Positions 38,065 to 49,832 are shown, counted from the first letter of the stretch. The stretch: 64,000 nt of DNA from Ricinus communis (GCF_019578655.1 NC_063263.1:11965001-12029000); one strand, 5' to 3'. Numbers and translations: made by a program. Notes: generated from the sequence alone by a model not told the origin.

Positions 38065-40274
38065 AGTATTTTGTTCGTACCTGCAGGCTGCTTAAACTTA
38101 CAAGCTCCTTGGTTCTGCATCAAAGTCCCAAAATTTTCATTAGGATCATGAAAAACACCTAAAGAGCACTAGAAGGAACTGTCACAATGACAAGATACAT
38201 AACCCAATGAAAACTTCTAAACTTTGATGCAGGATGAACTGATTTTAAATTTCTGTATATCCTACTATCGGTTGCAATATATGAAGAAAGGATTTACAGG
38301 CACATAATAGCATTTACTGCAAATGAATTCACACAAACCAAGTCAGCAGCAGTATTAAGACAAAAACTGAAAATGTCACCAAATTATCTAGCCTCAAACA
38401 GAAAAAGAAATTGAATCAGTCCATTAATTCTCTGCAAAAGTATTTTTTTAGATCTACATACCTGTTATGCAAAGAACTAGAACAGGAAATAAAATAATGA
38501 AAATAAAAATGAAAACAAAGAAGAATAAAGAAAGCATCAGTAAGCTTTATTAAAATTTACAAGAACCTGAACCTCATATTCTTGGGTTGCATCACACTAA
38601 ATATAGCTCATGAGTTGCTTTTGGTGCAGGTCCTTGTCGTAATATTACAGCATTAAATATATGAACCAAAAGTAAGAGAAATAAATCAGCAGAAGGAAAG
38701 TCTTCTGTTCTCATTGAAAACACTAAGGGAAATGGAAATGAGCATTACTTATTTAGTGAACAATTTAAAAATTCCTCCCTAGTCAGGCCAGCATCAAAAG
38801 AAGATGGCCTAAGTTGGAACTTACCTTCTTTATGCATTTCTACAATAGAAGTATCACATGCTTTCAGTCTTATAGAATAGCCAGAATTCAGAAAGAAGAG
38901 ATAAGTAAAAATCAGCCACCAAATGCCTAACCCATTGCGAGCTGATAGTAAAAGCAACTCAAGATCATAGATAATAAGCTTCATGAAAATCTAAAACTTC
39001 ACCCAGTTAACGTTTCTAGCCATCAAATCATCCAATTTCAGTCCTTGTCCTAAAAGTAACAAGATCAATAAGACAATAACTATTGTTTAAGTTCATGAAC
39101 TAACTCATACCTTACAATAGAACCAGCAAAACCTTACATTTATAAGAGAAAACAATATAAAATATTACGAGAATTTGCCTCACACTACGTCTTATCATTT
39201 AACTTAAGCAGAAAACACAAGAAAAAGAAAAACTGAATCATAGTCCTGCTTGCTCATTATCAGAAAGCTATCAGCAAAGAAAAAGAACACACCTTCTTAA
39301 CCCGGCAAGCAAAATACTGGTAAATTGTCCAGCTGGTACCAAACCTTAAGACCGTATATCAATTTGATACAAGGCTTTAATTTGAATTAAAATGGTACCA
39401 AAAGTACAGAAAAATATATCAATTTAGTTTAAATGTCCAATTTTCGACAACGGAGGGTGACATGCCAAGCTGAGAGGACAAAGTTAATTGAGAGGACAAA
39501 GTTAATTGATTTGGCACACGCCGAGGGAACAAAACAACCGGAATATACCTCCTCGGCTTGCCAAGTCACACTCCGTTGTTGGAAATTGGACATTTAGACT
39601 AAATTGATATTCTTGTCTTTACTTTTGATACCACCTTGATATCAAATTGATATATAGTTCTAAGATTTGGTACCAGCTGGCTAGATTAGCCGCAAAATAC
39701 CATAATTCTCCATTTGGGTCATTGGATTTATTAACTCTACAAATCCCAGCACCACAAGGGCACATAGGAGTTCTAGTAGTAATACAACTGAACTGATCAT
39801 ACCACTTGAAAAACCCGCACTTACCCTGAGAAAAAAATAAAAATATTGAAATTTAAGGAAACAAATAGCAATCTAAAATTACCATATTCCCATAAAAATC
39901 AAACAAGTAACAATACTAACCAGTTTTTGATCGCCAGGGCAAGTATCAAACATCCTGCCAGGGTTTTTTTCTGTCTTGGAAATGAGAATGAGACAAAAGC
40001 CTCTGCCACAAAGACATCGAACCATTGGAGAAATAGAACCATGCTTGATGGATTTCTTATTAGAGCTAGAAGGACTTGATTGAGCTGATTTCTTTGAGGA
40101 TTTATTTGGGCATTCATTGGCCCAGTGGCCTAGCTTTCTACACCTAAAGTATTCATCTTTCGGCCTTCTCAGTGGTGATATAGGTGCAGAAATTGGCAGC
40201 GATGAATGAGGTGGTGAAATTGCAGTTGAGGGAAATGGATTTTTATTATTACTATTAGCAACTTCACATTCCAT
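38061..40274 (-). CDS. CCHC/GRF zinc-finger protein, interrupted by a MITE
   Basis: Exon 1 (39921-40274, 118 codons) encodes a zinc-knuckle-like FRCRKLGHWANEC (residues 43-55) and the start of a GRF zinc finger (RCLCGRGFCLILIS ... NPGRMFDTCPGDQ). Exon 2 begins at 39825 with GKCGFFKWYD, completing that finger, then starts a second GRF unit (CPCGAGICRVNKS). At 39692 the exon is split by a transposable element and resumes at 39308-39293 with ACRVKK. Without the insert exon 2 would be exactly 150 bases, in frame. Exon 3 (from 38114) supplies NQGACKFK and stops at 38061-38063, for an ancestral product of about 185 aa. CCHC and GRF fingers bind nucleic acid; the GRF type occurs in topoisomerase III and related proteins. 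As it stands, reading on into the element stops within 24 codons. Introns and the 3' end are not certain. Confidence 0.6.
39309..39700. mobile_element. Mutator-like MITE (374 bp) with 9-bp target duplication
   Basis: Identical 9-bp repeats GCAAAATAC at 39309-39317 and 39692-39700 flank a 374-bp element (39318-39691). Its ends are inverted: CCAGCTGGTACCAAA near the left end matches the complement of TTTGGTACCAGCTGG near the right end, and pairing continues through TATCAATTTGATA. Inner parts (AAATGTCCAATTT, ACAACGGAG, TGCCAAGC) also pair with the other half, so nearly the whole element can fold back. There is no coding capacity. A 9-bp target duplication with long inverted repeats is the hallmark of Mutator-superfamily MITEs. 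It lies inside exon 2 of the CCHC/GRF gene. Confidence 0.88.
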
Positions 40275-40379
40275 GACTTTTATAATGATCTGGGTTTGGT
40301 TAGGGAGAAAGAGAGATACAGAGAGTGAGGGAGGGAGAGAGTGATAAAAGCTGAGAGTGAAGTGACGGTTAGAACTTTG

Positions 40380-40605
40380 ATGAAAGTGCTGAGCAAGGAA
40401 AATGGAAGAAAATGAAAAGAAAAACTAGAAGCAACGGCTCACACTGTAGTTTGGTTGCTAAACCATGCAAGGGAAAGGAACTTAAGGTAACTACATGAAA
40501 GAAAAGATAAAGAATGAGAGTGGTTACGCTCTGTTTGGTAGCTAAATCAGGCAAGGAAGGAAGGAAGATCAAGGAAATTATATGAATGAAAAGAAAAATA
40601 TATAT
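40380..40605. repeat. Imperfect tandem repeat, about three units of 75-85 bp
   Basis: GCAAGGAAAATGGAAG (40393), GCAAGGGAAAGGAAC (40468) and GCAAGGAAGGAAGGAAG (40551) each lead into a purine-rich ATGAAAAGAAAA-like block. The last two units are also preceded by TTTGGT(T/A)GCTAAA. The array lies directly upstream of the CCHC/GRF gene, overlapping its likely promoter. Confidence 0.5.
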
Positions 40606-42299
40606 ACATTAGCTAGTAATTTGCAAATTTGCTATTTTATAATTATTTATTTATTTTATATTTAAAATTTGTGTTTTATATATTGTATATAATTTTATCT
40701 ACAATTATATTAATATAAAATTTTATTTTATTTATATCTATATTAATATCTTATAATGTATTTTTATAAAATTTCTATATTTAATATAAAAGAAGTATAT
40801 ATATTTATCAATCTTAATATTTTATTTATTTCTTATACTAATAAAATTCCATATATAATAATTATTTTTAATAAGTTAAATTGGTAGATTTTTTAATATT
40901 TATTTTATTTATAATTTTACTTTTGATAATATATATAAGAATTTTTTTCTATTTATTATATTACATCAATAAATTTTTCAAAACATCAAAAACTTATATC
41001 AACTGTGTTTATGTTTCTAAGTTTAGTATTTTTATATTTTTACTATTTATTTTCACATATATAAATATAAACATATATGTTATTATAAAAATAATAAATT
41101 TTATTATAATATGTAGTAGTTATAACAATTCTTATATTTATTATAATATTCTTAACTAATACAATAGTTTTATATTTAAATAAGACATAAATTATTGTCA
41201 TATTCATATTAGCATTTAATATCATATTTAATTCTTTTATAATATTTATAATTAATATTTTATAAATATGTCATAATGTTATTTTTCATTACAAAAATAT
41301 AACATAACTTTATAAAATTTTGTCACGTAGAATGTCGTAAAAATTTATATATATATATATATATATATTATATTTTTTTTAGAATTTAAATAAAAAATAA
41401 ATCTAATTATAACAATTATAATCTCTTTTCAATTTAAAAAGAAATAAAAAAATAAAAAAAATTATCAATAAGAGATATAATATACTGATACATATAATTA
41501 CTTTTTCTTTTATTTTTAAAATGCAGACGAAAGTTAACAAGAGCAATCGAATTTTTATTTTCTTTTTTTCTCTTCTTGATCGAAATAAACACTATTTGAT
41601 AAGTCAATAAAGAAAAAAAAAATATTATCCTTCACATTTCATTTTAAAATATGATTAATGAGTTAATTTGACTTAGTATGAGCATCTAAAAAATTTAGAT
41701 TCTAAACTTTAAATTTTTTTTTTATTATTTCTATTTTGCATATATGTTTTTAGAAAAAGGAAACATAAGTTAATTTGTTTATTAAAGATAGCATACCTAA
41801 AAGATAAAAGTTTTAAATCAAAAGATTAAAAGATATGTGGTAGAAGGCAATGCCAACTTAGACTTAAAAAGAAAGACAATGAAAACGTTCAAGTTATAAA
41901 TTTTTTCTTTTGGTATTTTTTAATTAGCAAAAGCCAAAGCTACATTTCTTAGGATATCATTGCCCAAATATTTCCTTTTCAAATCCTATATATCTAAAAT
42001 GAATTCTCCCTTTTTTTTGTCTTTTTTCTTCTCTTACAATTAATGCACCAAACTTAATAGAAAATAAGTTCTCTTATTTTTAGTATTATATGTATGATAA
42101 AGTAATATTATTTGTCAATATATAAAAAAGTAATAGTAAAGGAACAAAAACTTGAAATAGATGTTGAATTTAGTAGCTAATATTAAAATTTATATTACAT
42201 TCTTAAACATGAAAAAACACATTAATGAGTAAGATATATTTTCCAACTATAAGAATATATATAATTTAAAAATAATTTAGAATTTTTTTTATTCATCAT

Positions 42300-42465
42300 A
42301 GGGTTAATGGCTACAGACTACACAATAGAGGTAGTCATTCCTTTACACTCGCCATAAAAAGTAAAAACTCACATAGTGTGGAGGCAAGCGACGACTCAAA
42401 TTTATGACCTCTCACTCTTGAAAACAAACTCTCTTACCACTTGAATTAGACCACAAATATATTTT
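42300..42465 (-). mobile_element. SINE-like repeat, family 2, copy 2
   Basis: Minus strand: GGTCTAATTCAAGTGGTAAG (box A-like), CAAGAGTGAGAGGTCATAAA, TTTGAGTCGTCGCTTGCC (weak box B) and TTTTATGGCGAGTGTAAA. It matches the copy at 11530-11690 block for block. Ends were not resolved. Confidence 0.55.
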
Positions 42466-44119
42466 TATAATCATATTTTTTTAATTTAAATAACAAATAA
42501 CCATAAAATCTTTTTAAGTCATTATCAAATATTATTGGTAATTACAATGTTCAACTATATCAATAGATAAGGCATATACAAATATTTTCAAAAGTCAAAT
42601 TAATAATGAGAATACCAATAGTAAATAAATAATAACATTAAGATTTAGAGATAATTTTAAGATACATGTATATTGTTAGTTTAAGGTCTAGTATTTAAAG
42701 ATGTTAATATTAATTTAAAATAATTAGTTTAAAATTAATAAAAGATTGAGAATAGGTCATTTATAACTTGTTTTTAGAAAATAAGTCAATTAGAGTATAA
42801 AAATTCACTTTTCAAAAAAAAAATATTGAGAAAACTTTTTCAATTCCTTTTTTGTTTAAAGTCATCACTAATTTTAGGTGGAACATTTGAATACTCAAAC
42901 CATTCTCTCGTATTGGCCTCTCTCACTCTCTAAAACTAGTAACCTTAGTGACTTTGAAGGGTGGTTTGGGCCTCTTTAGGCTAGAATTATCTTTTCCATT
43001 TCAGTTTCATCGTATTTTTTCTTATTATCTAATTTAACTTGTGTTTTTATAATTAATATATTTCTATCTATGATTTTAAAAGTAATCAAGAAAGAGGTAA
43101 ATTGGTCGAAATAAAAAATTAGAGACAAAATAAACACTCATTAAAATAGAATTAATAGCCCAGGAGATTCAACACTATCAATAAGCTTTTTTGGACTCCT
43201 TTGGTAAAGAAGATCTATTGCTCTTATAGTAGGCTTTTGAGGTTAGATTTAGGTTTTATCACTTTTCTTACAAGAAAAATCTATAAATTTATTATTAGTT
43301 TTGTGTTTTTTAGCCACATTTTTTTAATATTTCGATGGCGGCTTAAAGTGTATTAGTCTATTTTTTTTAATATTATCGACCGAGTGTTTATATCCTTCAA
43401 TGACTCAATTCAAAATTTTGATGGGTTAAAGATATTTATTTCTATAAAAGACCGGATGATGGAGAGTTCTCTCTTCCTCCCTCGGTATTAGCTATTTTAA
43501 TATCTTGTGTCTCTATTTTAATTTTGAGTTAAATTTCATCAAAGAAGCATGATGGCCTTGCAAATTAAGTTCCATCTTTACAAGCTTAACAAAAAGTCAA
43601 GGCTTTTAACTATGGGGTGATGGTTCTATAGCAATAGCTTAACATTGGATTCTTTTAAGCTTATCTTTATTTATATTAGGCTTTTTAAGGTCTGATTTTT
43701 TTAACCTTTAAAGCTTATTTAAACTTTTGTACTTTATTTAAAGAATAAATATCTCATTTTAATTGTTAAAACAAATAAATAAAAGAATTGGCGCAAACGA
43801 AATATCAAAATTATATAATATTTTTAATTCAAAACAATGAAAGGAAATTCAAGGGATTCGTTTCCACTCATTTCCCTCCCCAACAAACATAGCGTTGCAG
43901 GGTTTGAATTTTAAAGAAAAAGGATGAAAAGGACACTCAGCGGCGTCGCATCATGGGCTTGCTTCAGCTTCTCTCGTAATTTTGAGAATCGATTCAGAAT
44001 ATCCGTTGCATCTGAATAATCATGTACCCCTCATTCATCAGGCCGTTAATCCATTGATGCAATACTAGTGTATGTATACGCAATTCATTGCGAAAAATAA
44101 TATATATATATTCAAAGTT

Positions 44120-44745
44120 CTAATTTGAGTTTTCGGTTAATCCGATTAAAAAATATATATATTTGAATCTGTTATAAAATTATTTAAAATTTTTTATATA
44201 TTATCTAATTCTGTCTAATTCAAATAAAAATAATCGCATAATATCCGAACTCGATTAAAATTTATTTAAATTAAATAATATTAAATATATTTATTAATAT
44301 TTAAATATATAGCGGGTACCTTATCCAATTATAAAAATATTTAAATAATTAAACGGATATTCATTTATCGAATATGTTTACAATAATTAAATTTTAAAAT
44401 ATATTAATAAAAATAATATAAATAAAAAATAAAAATTATAAATTAATCAAATTTAAATATTTGATATTAAATATTCAATATATTGATACAATCCAACATA
44501 TAAATTTAACAAAATTTAAAATAATATTTAAAATAATAAAATATAATATAATATAATAAATTTTATTATAATCAAGTTCGGATAACGGATATTTGCATAA
44601 TCAAATTTGAATTCGACCGAATTTGATACCAATTAGTAAAATTAAATCTAAATCCGTCTCAAATCATGTATTATTAATTAAATTGGTCGTATTATGATTC
44701 GATCAGATCAGATATTCAAAAATACCCGCCCAATTGTCATTTCCA
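44120..44745. repeat. Repeat-like non-autonomous element candidate
   Basis: Contains words that are inverted relative to each other: AATATCCGAACTCGA near 44237 and TCAAGTTCGGATAACGGATA near 44573. It also has GCGGGTACC near 44313 and a final TACCCGCCC near 44725. This suggests a fold-back element, but terminal repeats and target duplications are not clear. Confidence 0.3.
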
Positions 44746-46584
44746 ATTATCGGTATGCCAATATAATTTTCTACTTGTTGAGATGACAGTGATATTCACA
44801 GTAACCACCACATTGCTTTATTTACTAGCATTGCCACAATTTAGGGGTTTTCTTTCTTATACAAGTGAAATTTAACCCTTGGTTGCAAGATGTTTGAAAA
44901 TAAATGGTTGGTTATTCATAGTTGGAAAATAGGTTTACAATTTTCTTTTATTTCGTGTTTGGAACAGAGGTCTCTCTGCCCTGCGTTGGGAATGCTAACG
45001 CATTTCCTTATTTTCTATAAAAATTTATTTTCTTATTAAAGTATTAATTTATGTGTTTTTATTTAATATTAATTCTCACAATTCTAAAAAATCTATTATT
45101 TTTAAAAGCTTTAAGTATTTCTGTGCAATTTTATATATGATAAATTTTTTATTTTATTAAATAAGATTCACATAAATTTTTATTCTTTAAGTTTTATATT
45201 GTGCCTTGTTTAAAGGATTTATTTATAAATGTAATATTATGTGTTTGATCAAAATAAAATTTATTTAAAATTTTATATAATTTATAAATTTAATTATAAC
45301 TAAATTAATTTTAGTATTATAAACAAAAATTTGAATTCATACCAGTAATTCAATATATATCATAATATTAAAAATATATTTTTAATTTATTCTATTTTAT
45401 TTTTTCTCATATTTTTCTTTATATATACATTTATACATATATATATATATTTCTAATAAATTATTTTAATATAATTTTTATATTATTTAAAATAAACATA
45501 AAAAATTATTTATTATTATATTTATTTATAAATAAATGAATTATTAAATGAGCTGCAATTGAATATATGTCTTATATATATAAAGAGTAAATTTTATTTA
45601 ATTTTTATTTTAATAAATAAATAATAGATTTCTATTATTATATTAATAATATTTTAATTCTATTTTTATTATTAACAAAATTTAAATGAATAAAATAAAA
45701 TTAATAATAGTTATAAAAATAAATATAAAGGGTATAGTAGAATTTTTTACACAATCTTATTTTATATATATTTTTAAATATTTAACTATTTTTCATTATG
45801 CATATGTTGTTTAAAATGAATAACATTATTAGCAATACTTAGTTACTGTGGGTAATCTCAACGGGCTTACTGTTCTAACGTCCACTCCATTGCCTCTTAT
45901 CGAGAAAAAGAAAACAAAATTTATTTGAACAAAGGGTCAATTTGTTCTCTAAATATATGTTCAATAGTCAAATAATTTAATTTAATTTTTTTAAAAAAAT
46001 TTAGACTTTAATTAAATTATAAAAATTAAAAAAATTTCATTGATATAATATAATAAGGCACTATATAAGTGTATATTTGATAATTTTTAAATTTTAAATT
46101 TAATTGATGCAAAAATGATAAGGTATTAAATAAGTTAATTTAAAATATTTAACAATTAAATACTAATTTTAACTTTCTTAATAAATGGGGCCATAACTTA
46201 TCATTTATGGGTAAATTAAATTTAAATTTTAAATTTTATCAAATACGCTATTATAAACACGCTTTTAGATATTGCGTCATTGTAATTAAATTAATAAAAT
46301 AAATATTATTTTTAATTTTTATAATGTAATTAAAATTTAAATATTTAAAATTATTTTATTTTTTGAAGAAATTAATTTTAATGTATTTAATTCTTGAAGA
46401 GACTATTTGATAAAAAAAATTAAATTAAATTTATTTGACTATAGATGTAAATTTAAAAAGCTATTTGCTAAAAATAAAATTTATATTGAGTCTATTTAAC
46501 CTTTGGAGGTAAATTCAGGGCCAAATTCACCCATTCTCCAAATTTATTTACTTTTTTAATACATTTTGAAAGCTCACTTTCCTC

Positions 46585-46592
46585 TATAAATT
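46585..46592 (+). promoter_or_regulatory. TATA box of HISN2
   Basis: CTATAAATT, followed by CCCTAA- and GA-containing leader sequence. This puts the cap site near 46615-46620. Confidence 0.55.
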
Positions 46593-46675
46593 GAAAACCC
46601 TAACACTGCAATTGAAGTGAGAGTGGCTGGGCCTGGCGGCTGCTGCTGCACTTAAACGCCTCATAAACAAAAGAG

Positions 46676-46782
46676 GTGATCTTTCATTTCTCTACCTCTT
46701 GCTTTTTGCGTTTGCATAATTTAACTTCCTTATACTAAGCATCTTTTTTTCTTTTTTCTTTTTTCTTTTTTTCCATTTCCAG
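46676..46782 (+). other. Probable 5' UTR intron of HISN2
   Basis: Donor AAAGAG|GTGATC at 46675/46676 and acceptor CATTTCCAG at 46782, preceded by an almost pure pyrimidine tract, define a 107-bp intron between the TATA box and the ATG at 46856. Confidence 0.5.
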
Positions 46783-46855
46783 GTTTAGCATTAAGAGACA
46801 AAAATCATAAAGATATTTTTTTTTATACATTTTTGTACCTTTATAGAATTAGTAA

Positions 46856-49117
46856 ATGGCGATTTCGTCATTGAATTCTGTTCAATTTTTAGGCTGTTCT
46901 TCAAAAAACCGTAATTTCTTTGCTGTTGGTGATTACAATGCCAAGAAAGCGATTAACTTTCCCTTAATTCTTGCATCTGCCAAGAAATCTGAATCTAAGG
47001 TAACTTATAACTCAACTAAAATCTTGCTCTTTCTCTAATTCATTGTCAAACATTATTCCTTTAATGTATAAAAGTTCTGTTTTTAATAATGGGTTGGTGA
47101 GTTATGCATATTGTTGTACCAGACATTAGTCAGATGCCTACTGTGTGTTACACTAGTAGTAGGGATTGTTACATGTCTGGGAAATTAAAGAAAGGGAAGG
47201 GAATATGATAGATGGGTTTCCTATCTGTGTATTTACCATCTCTTTCGAGGTATCCATCGTTGCCCAATAATATATGTTTGATTATTATTTGAGCTACATC
47301 TGGACTCCACATACATGTGTTTTTGTCATATGTTCAAAATGTGGTTCTACATTGAATAATCTTTGAGATCGTCGGATGTTTATTTTACTTGAGTGAATAT
47401 TCATGATTCAACCAGACATAGTCAGATGTCTACCGTTTATTTTATGGTAGAGATTGTTACATGTCTGGAAAATCATAGAGTGAGAAGGAAATATGACTGA
47501 CGGGTTTGCCGTAGGTCTATTAACCATCTCTCGGAAGTCTTCATCGTTGCCCAATAATATGCATTTAATGGTTATTTGAGCTACATCTGGAGTCTACATT
47601 CCCCTTTATGTCTAGATTGCTGTTGGTATCAATTTTTTTTTAATAGATTTAGATGATTTGAATTGGAGAAGGCCAAAGCTCTTTCCATACTGCATTCGTT
47701 CTTGTGTTATCAGTTTTCACATGTCTGCTATAGCCCCTGTATAATCATTATGAAAAAGAAGGCCCTTTTCTTACTTTCAGCTGTGAATACATTGTTGCAC
47801 TACTTATAATGTTCTTGTCATGGAATGAAATTAAAGAAAAGAAAGTCTCTCTACTGTTTAAGCTGGTCTGCACCTGGCCTTTTGATTTTTATAGTTTAAA
47901 TTATCATGAATGTGATTGTGCGTTTTGCATATCAGCTTCTGATTGTTTCAAGAAGTTGAAAGTCTTATACAATACAATTTTATAATATTGCCTCACCTCA
48001 GTTTAGAATACAATGGTCTAACAATTTACTCTTGCATTCTGATTCTACCTTGGTAATGTCTTTCCTTTTTTCTTCCTTACTTTATGATTGAAATGTCTGT
48101 ACATAGAAATGAAAAAGGTAACTAACTGTCTAATTATAGGTTGAGACGTTGTTAGACAGTGTAAAATGGGACGAGAAAGGTTTGGCAGTGGCTATAGCTC
48201 AAAATATTGACACAGGAGCTGTATTAATGCAAGGCTTTGTGAACAGGAATGCACTAGCTACGACCATTTCCTCCCGGAAGGCAACATTTTACAGTCGATC
48301 ACGATCATCTTTGTGGACAAAGGGGGAGACCTCCAAGAATTTCATCAACATTCACGACATATTTCTTGACTGTGATCGTGACTCTGTATGTTGTCAATAT
48401 CCTGTAGTTGAAATTATGAATAATTTTGTAATTCTGCTTAGAATTTTATTTAATTGAGCTCTCTTTCAGATAATTTACCTAGGAAAGCCTGATGGACCTA
48501 CCTGCCATACAGGATCGGAGACATGTTATTACACATCAGTTAATGACCTTCTAGAAGAAAAGGAGGTTTGCAGACTTGCCTGAAGTGATCAATCATGGTA
48601 CAACTGACAATTTTTAAGATATTTATGAGCTAATTTGGCTATTCATTGCCAGGTTCAGGGAAAGAGGTTGGCATTGACAACATTGTATTCACTGGAGTCC
48701 ACAATATCTCAGCGCAAAGCAGAATTAGCAGCGCCACAGGAGGGAAAACCCTCTTGGACCAGAAGATTACTAGATGACCCAAACTTACTATGCTCAAAAA
48801 TCAGGTACTTGCAGCACATTCCTACATTAACTCGGTGATCATTTTCAGTACTGAGCTAGATTTTTGGAGCTTGTTTTGTCAATTTTGGAGATACTAATCC
48901 AGTATTTTATAGGGAGGAGGCGGATGAGTTGTGCCGAACGCTAGAGGAGAATGAGCACAGTATCCATACTGCTTCAGAGATGGGAGATGTTCTTTACCAT
49001 GCCATGGTTTTACTGGCACATAAAGATGTGAAGATAGAAGATGTGTTAGACGTACTAAGACAGAGATTTTCTCAGTCAGGTATTGATGAAAAGAGAAGTC
49101 GCAAGCAACAAAACTAG
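46856..49117 (+). CDS. HISN2: Histidine biosynthesis bifunctional enzyme HISN2 (PRA-CH / PRA-PH), chloroplastic
   Basis: Five exons: 46856-46999, 48140-48385, 48470-48565, 48653-48804, 48913-49117; all GT-AG, in frame, 280 aa (Arabidopsis HISN2 is about the same). Exon 1 (48 aa, Ser/Asn/Lys-rich) is the plastid transit peptide. The phosphoribosyl-AMP cyclohydrolase domain follows: LMQGFVN, SRSRSSLWTKGETS, the metal-binding DCDRD (125-129) and GPTCHTG with Cys142 and Cys149 as zinc ligands together with Cys126. The phosphoribosyl-ATP pyrophosphatase domain is C-terminal: SKIREEADEL and the EMGDVLYH motif carry its acidic metal ligands. The two activities perform steps 2 and 3 of histidine synthesis in plastids. 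No broken motif was seen. Intron 1 (1.14 kb) contains an internal duplication. Confidence 0.95.
47118..47600 (+). repeat. Diverged direct duplication inside HISN2 intron 1
   Basis: About 195 bases at 47118-47312 recur at 47411-47600 (offset about 293). Shared words in order are ACCAGACAT-AGTCAGATG, GATTGTTACATGTCTGG, ACCATCTC, ATCGTTGCCCAATAATAT and TTATTTGAGCTACATCTGGA. No coding frame is present. Confidence 0.8.
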
Positions 49118-49465
49118 TTATACCATCATGTTACAATCAAATTGTAATGATAAAATGGAGATTTAAATTTGTCCTTGAACATCTCTTGTTTAGTTGTTGC
49201 TGATCAAACTATTGTATTATTTTCCCAATTTTGTTTTGGTTGTATTGTAGGTTTGGCTTTGTTTACATGAATCTTTTAATTATCATTTTACTGATCAATA
49301 TTATAATATGAACATGGATTTGGTCTTCCACATCCTTAACATGCGAACTCTTTTGGGACGCAAGCACCCAGAATTGAGAAGCATGTTATCTTTATTTATG
49401 ACTATGTAGCATAAAACTATGATGGCCAACTTGTGATGGAATGTTAACACCACCAAGTAGAAGTG

Positions 49466-49756
49466 TTACTGCACATTTGGTGGTGGCGGTGATGGAACTG
49501 TGATGGGCATTCCAGTGCATTTGCCCATGCATGAGAAGTTAGTAGCACCGCATCCTTCGATGCACTGTGCCAGTTCCGGCAACCCCTTTGAAGTTTCTAC
49601 ACATCTGACTGTACATGTGACTATGTCTTGCCCGCAGCCTGTCAAGCATTGCCCCATATCGTTAACCTGAGCCTGAGCTGTCCCTGCCCATGCCCACATC
49701 AGCAGCAGCACTAGCATTGCAAGAATGTGCAATTTGGAGTTGGCCTGTGGATCCAT
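49466..49756 (-). CDS. Small secreted cysteine-rich protein with two CX3C-X6-CX3C modules
   Basis: A 96-aa intronless frame. Residues 1-29 form a signal peptide: polar start, hydrophobic LAMLVLLLMWAWAG core, cleavage near TAQA|Q. The mature part has eight Cys in two copies of C-x3-C-x6-C-x3-C (CLTGC...CTVRC and CIEGC...CMGKC) separated by 12 residues, and a Pro-rich end (SPPPPNVQ). Paired CX3C motifs are typical of alpha-hairpinin-like helical-hairpin peptides; the loop here is short, so this fold is an inference. An extracellular or cell-wall location is expected. Function is unknown; seed, reproductive or defence roles occur among small Cys-rich plant peptides. It converges on HISN2 (349 bp between stops). 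TATA-like TATTTAAA lies about 70 bp upstream of the ATG. Confidence 0.75.
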   Translation of the reverse strand: MDPQANSKLHILAMLVLLLMWAWAGTAQAQVNDMGQCLTGCGQDIVTCTVRCVETSKGLPELAQCIEGCGATNFSCMGKCTGMPITVPSPPPPNVQ

Positions 49757-49824
49757 TTTGGTTTTTTGTCAATCGAAGAATAGAGGAACTACACTTTGCC
49801 CTGATGTTGGACAAAACTCAAATC

Positions 49825-49832
49825 TTTAAATA
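49825..49832 (-). promoter_or_regulatory. TATA-like box of the cysteine-rich protein gene
   Basis: Minus strand CTATTTAAAG, about 70 bp upstream of the ATG at 49756, leaving a short leader of roughly 40 bases. Confidence 0.45.

Larger units (their letters stand above)
40606..46580. other. AT-rich intergenic region
   Basis: About 6 kb lacking supportable genes. The open frames at 40881-41159 and 41043-41225 are Ile/Tyr/Phe/Asn-rich artefacts of AT-rich DNA. It includes a (TA)n tract at 41346-41370, a SINE-like copy at 42300-42465, and a repeat-like stretch at about 44120-44745 with recurrent ATATCCGAACTCGA / TCGGATAACGGATATTTG words typical of non-autonomous elements. Sequence at 45915-46540 has weakly inverted, TE-like ends (GGGTCAATTTG and CAAATTCACCC). 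Confidence 0.5.
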
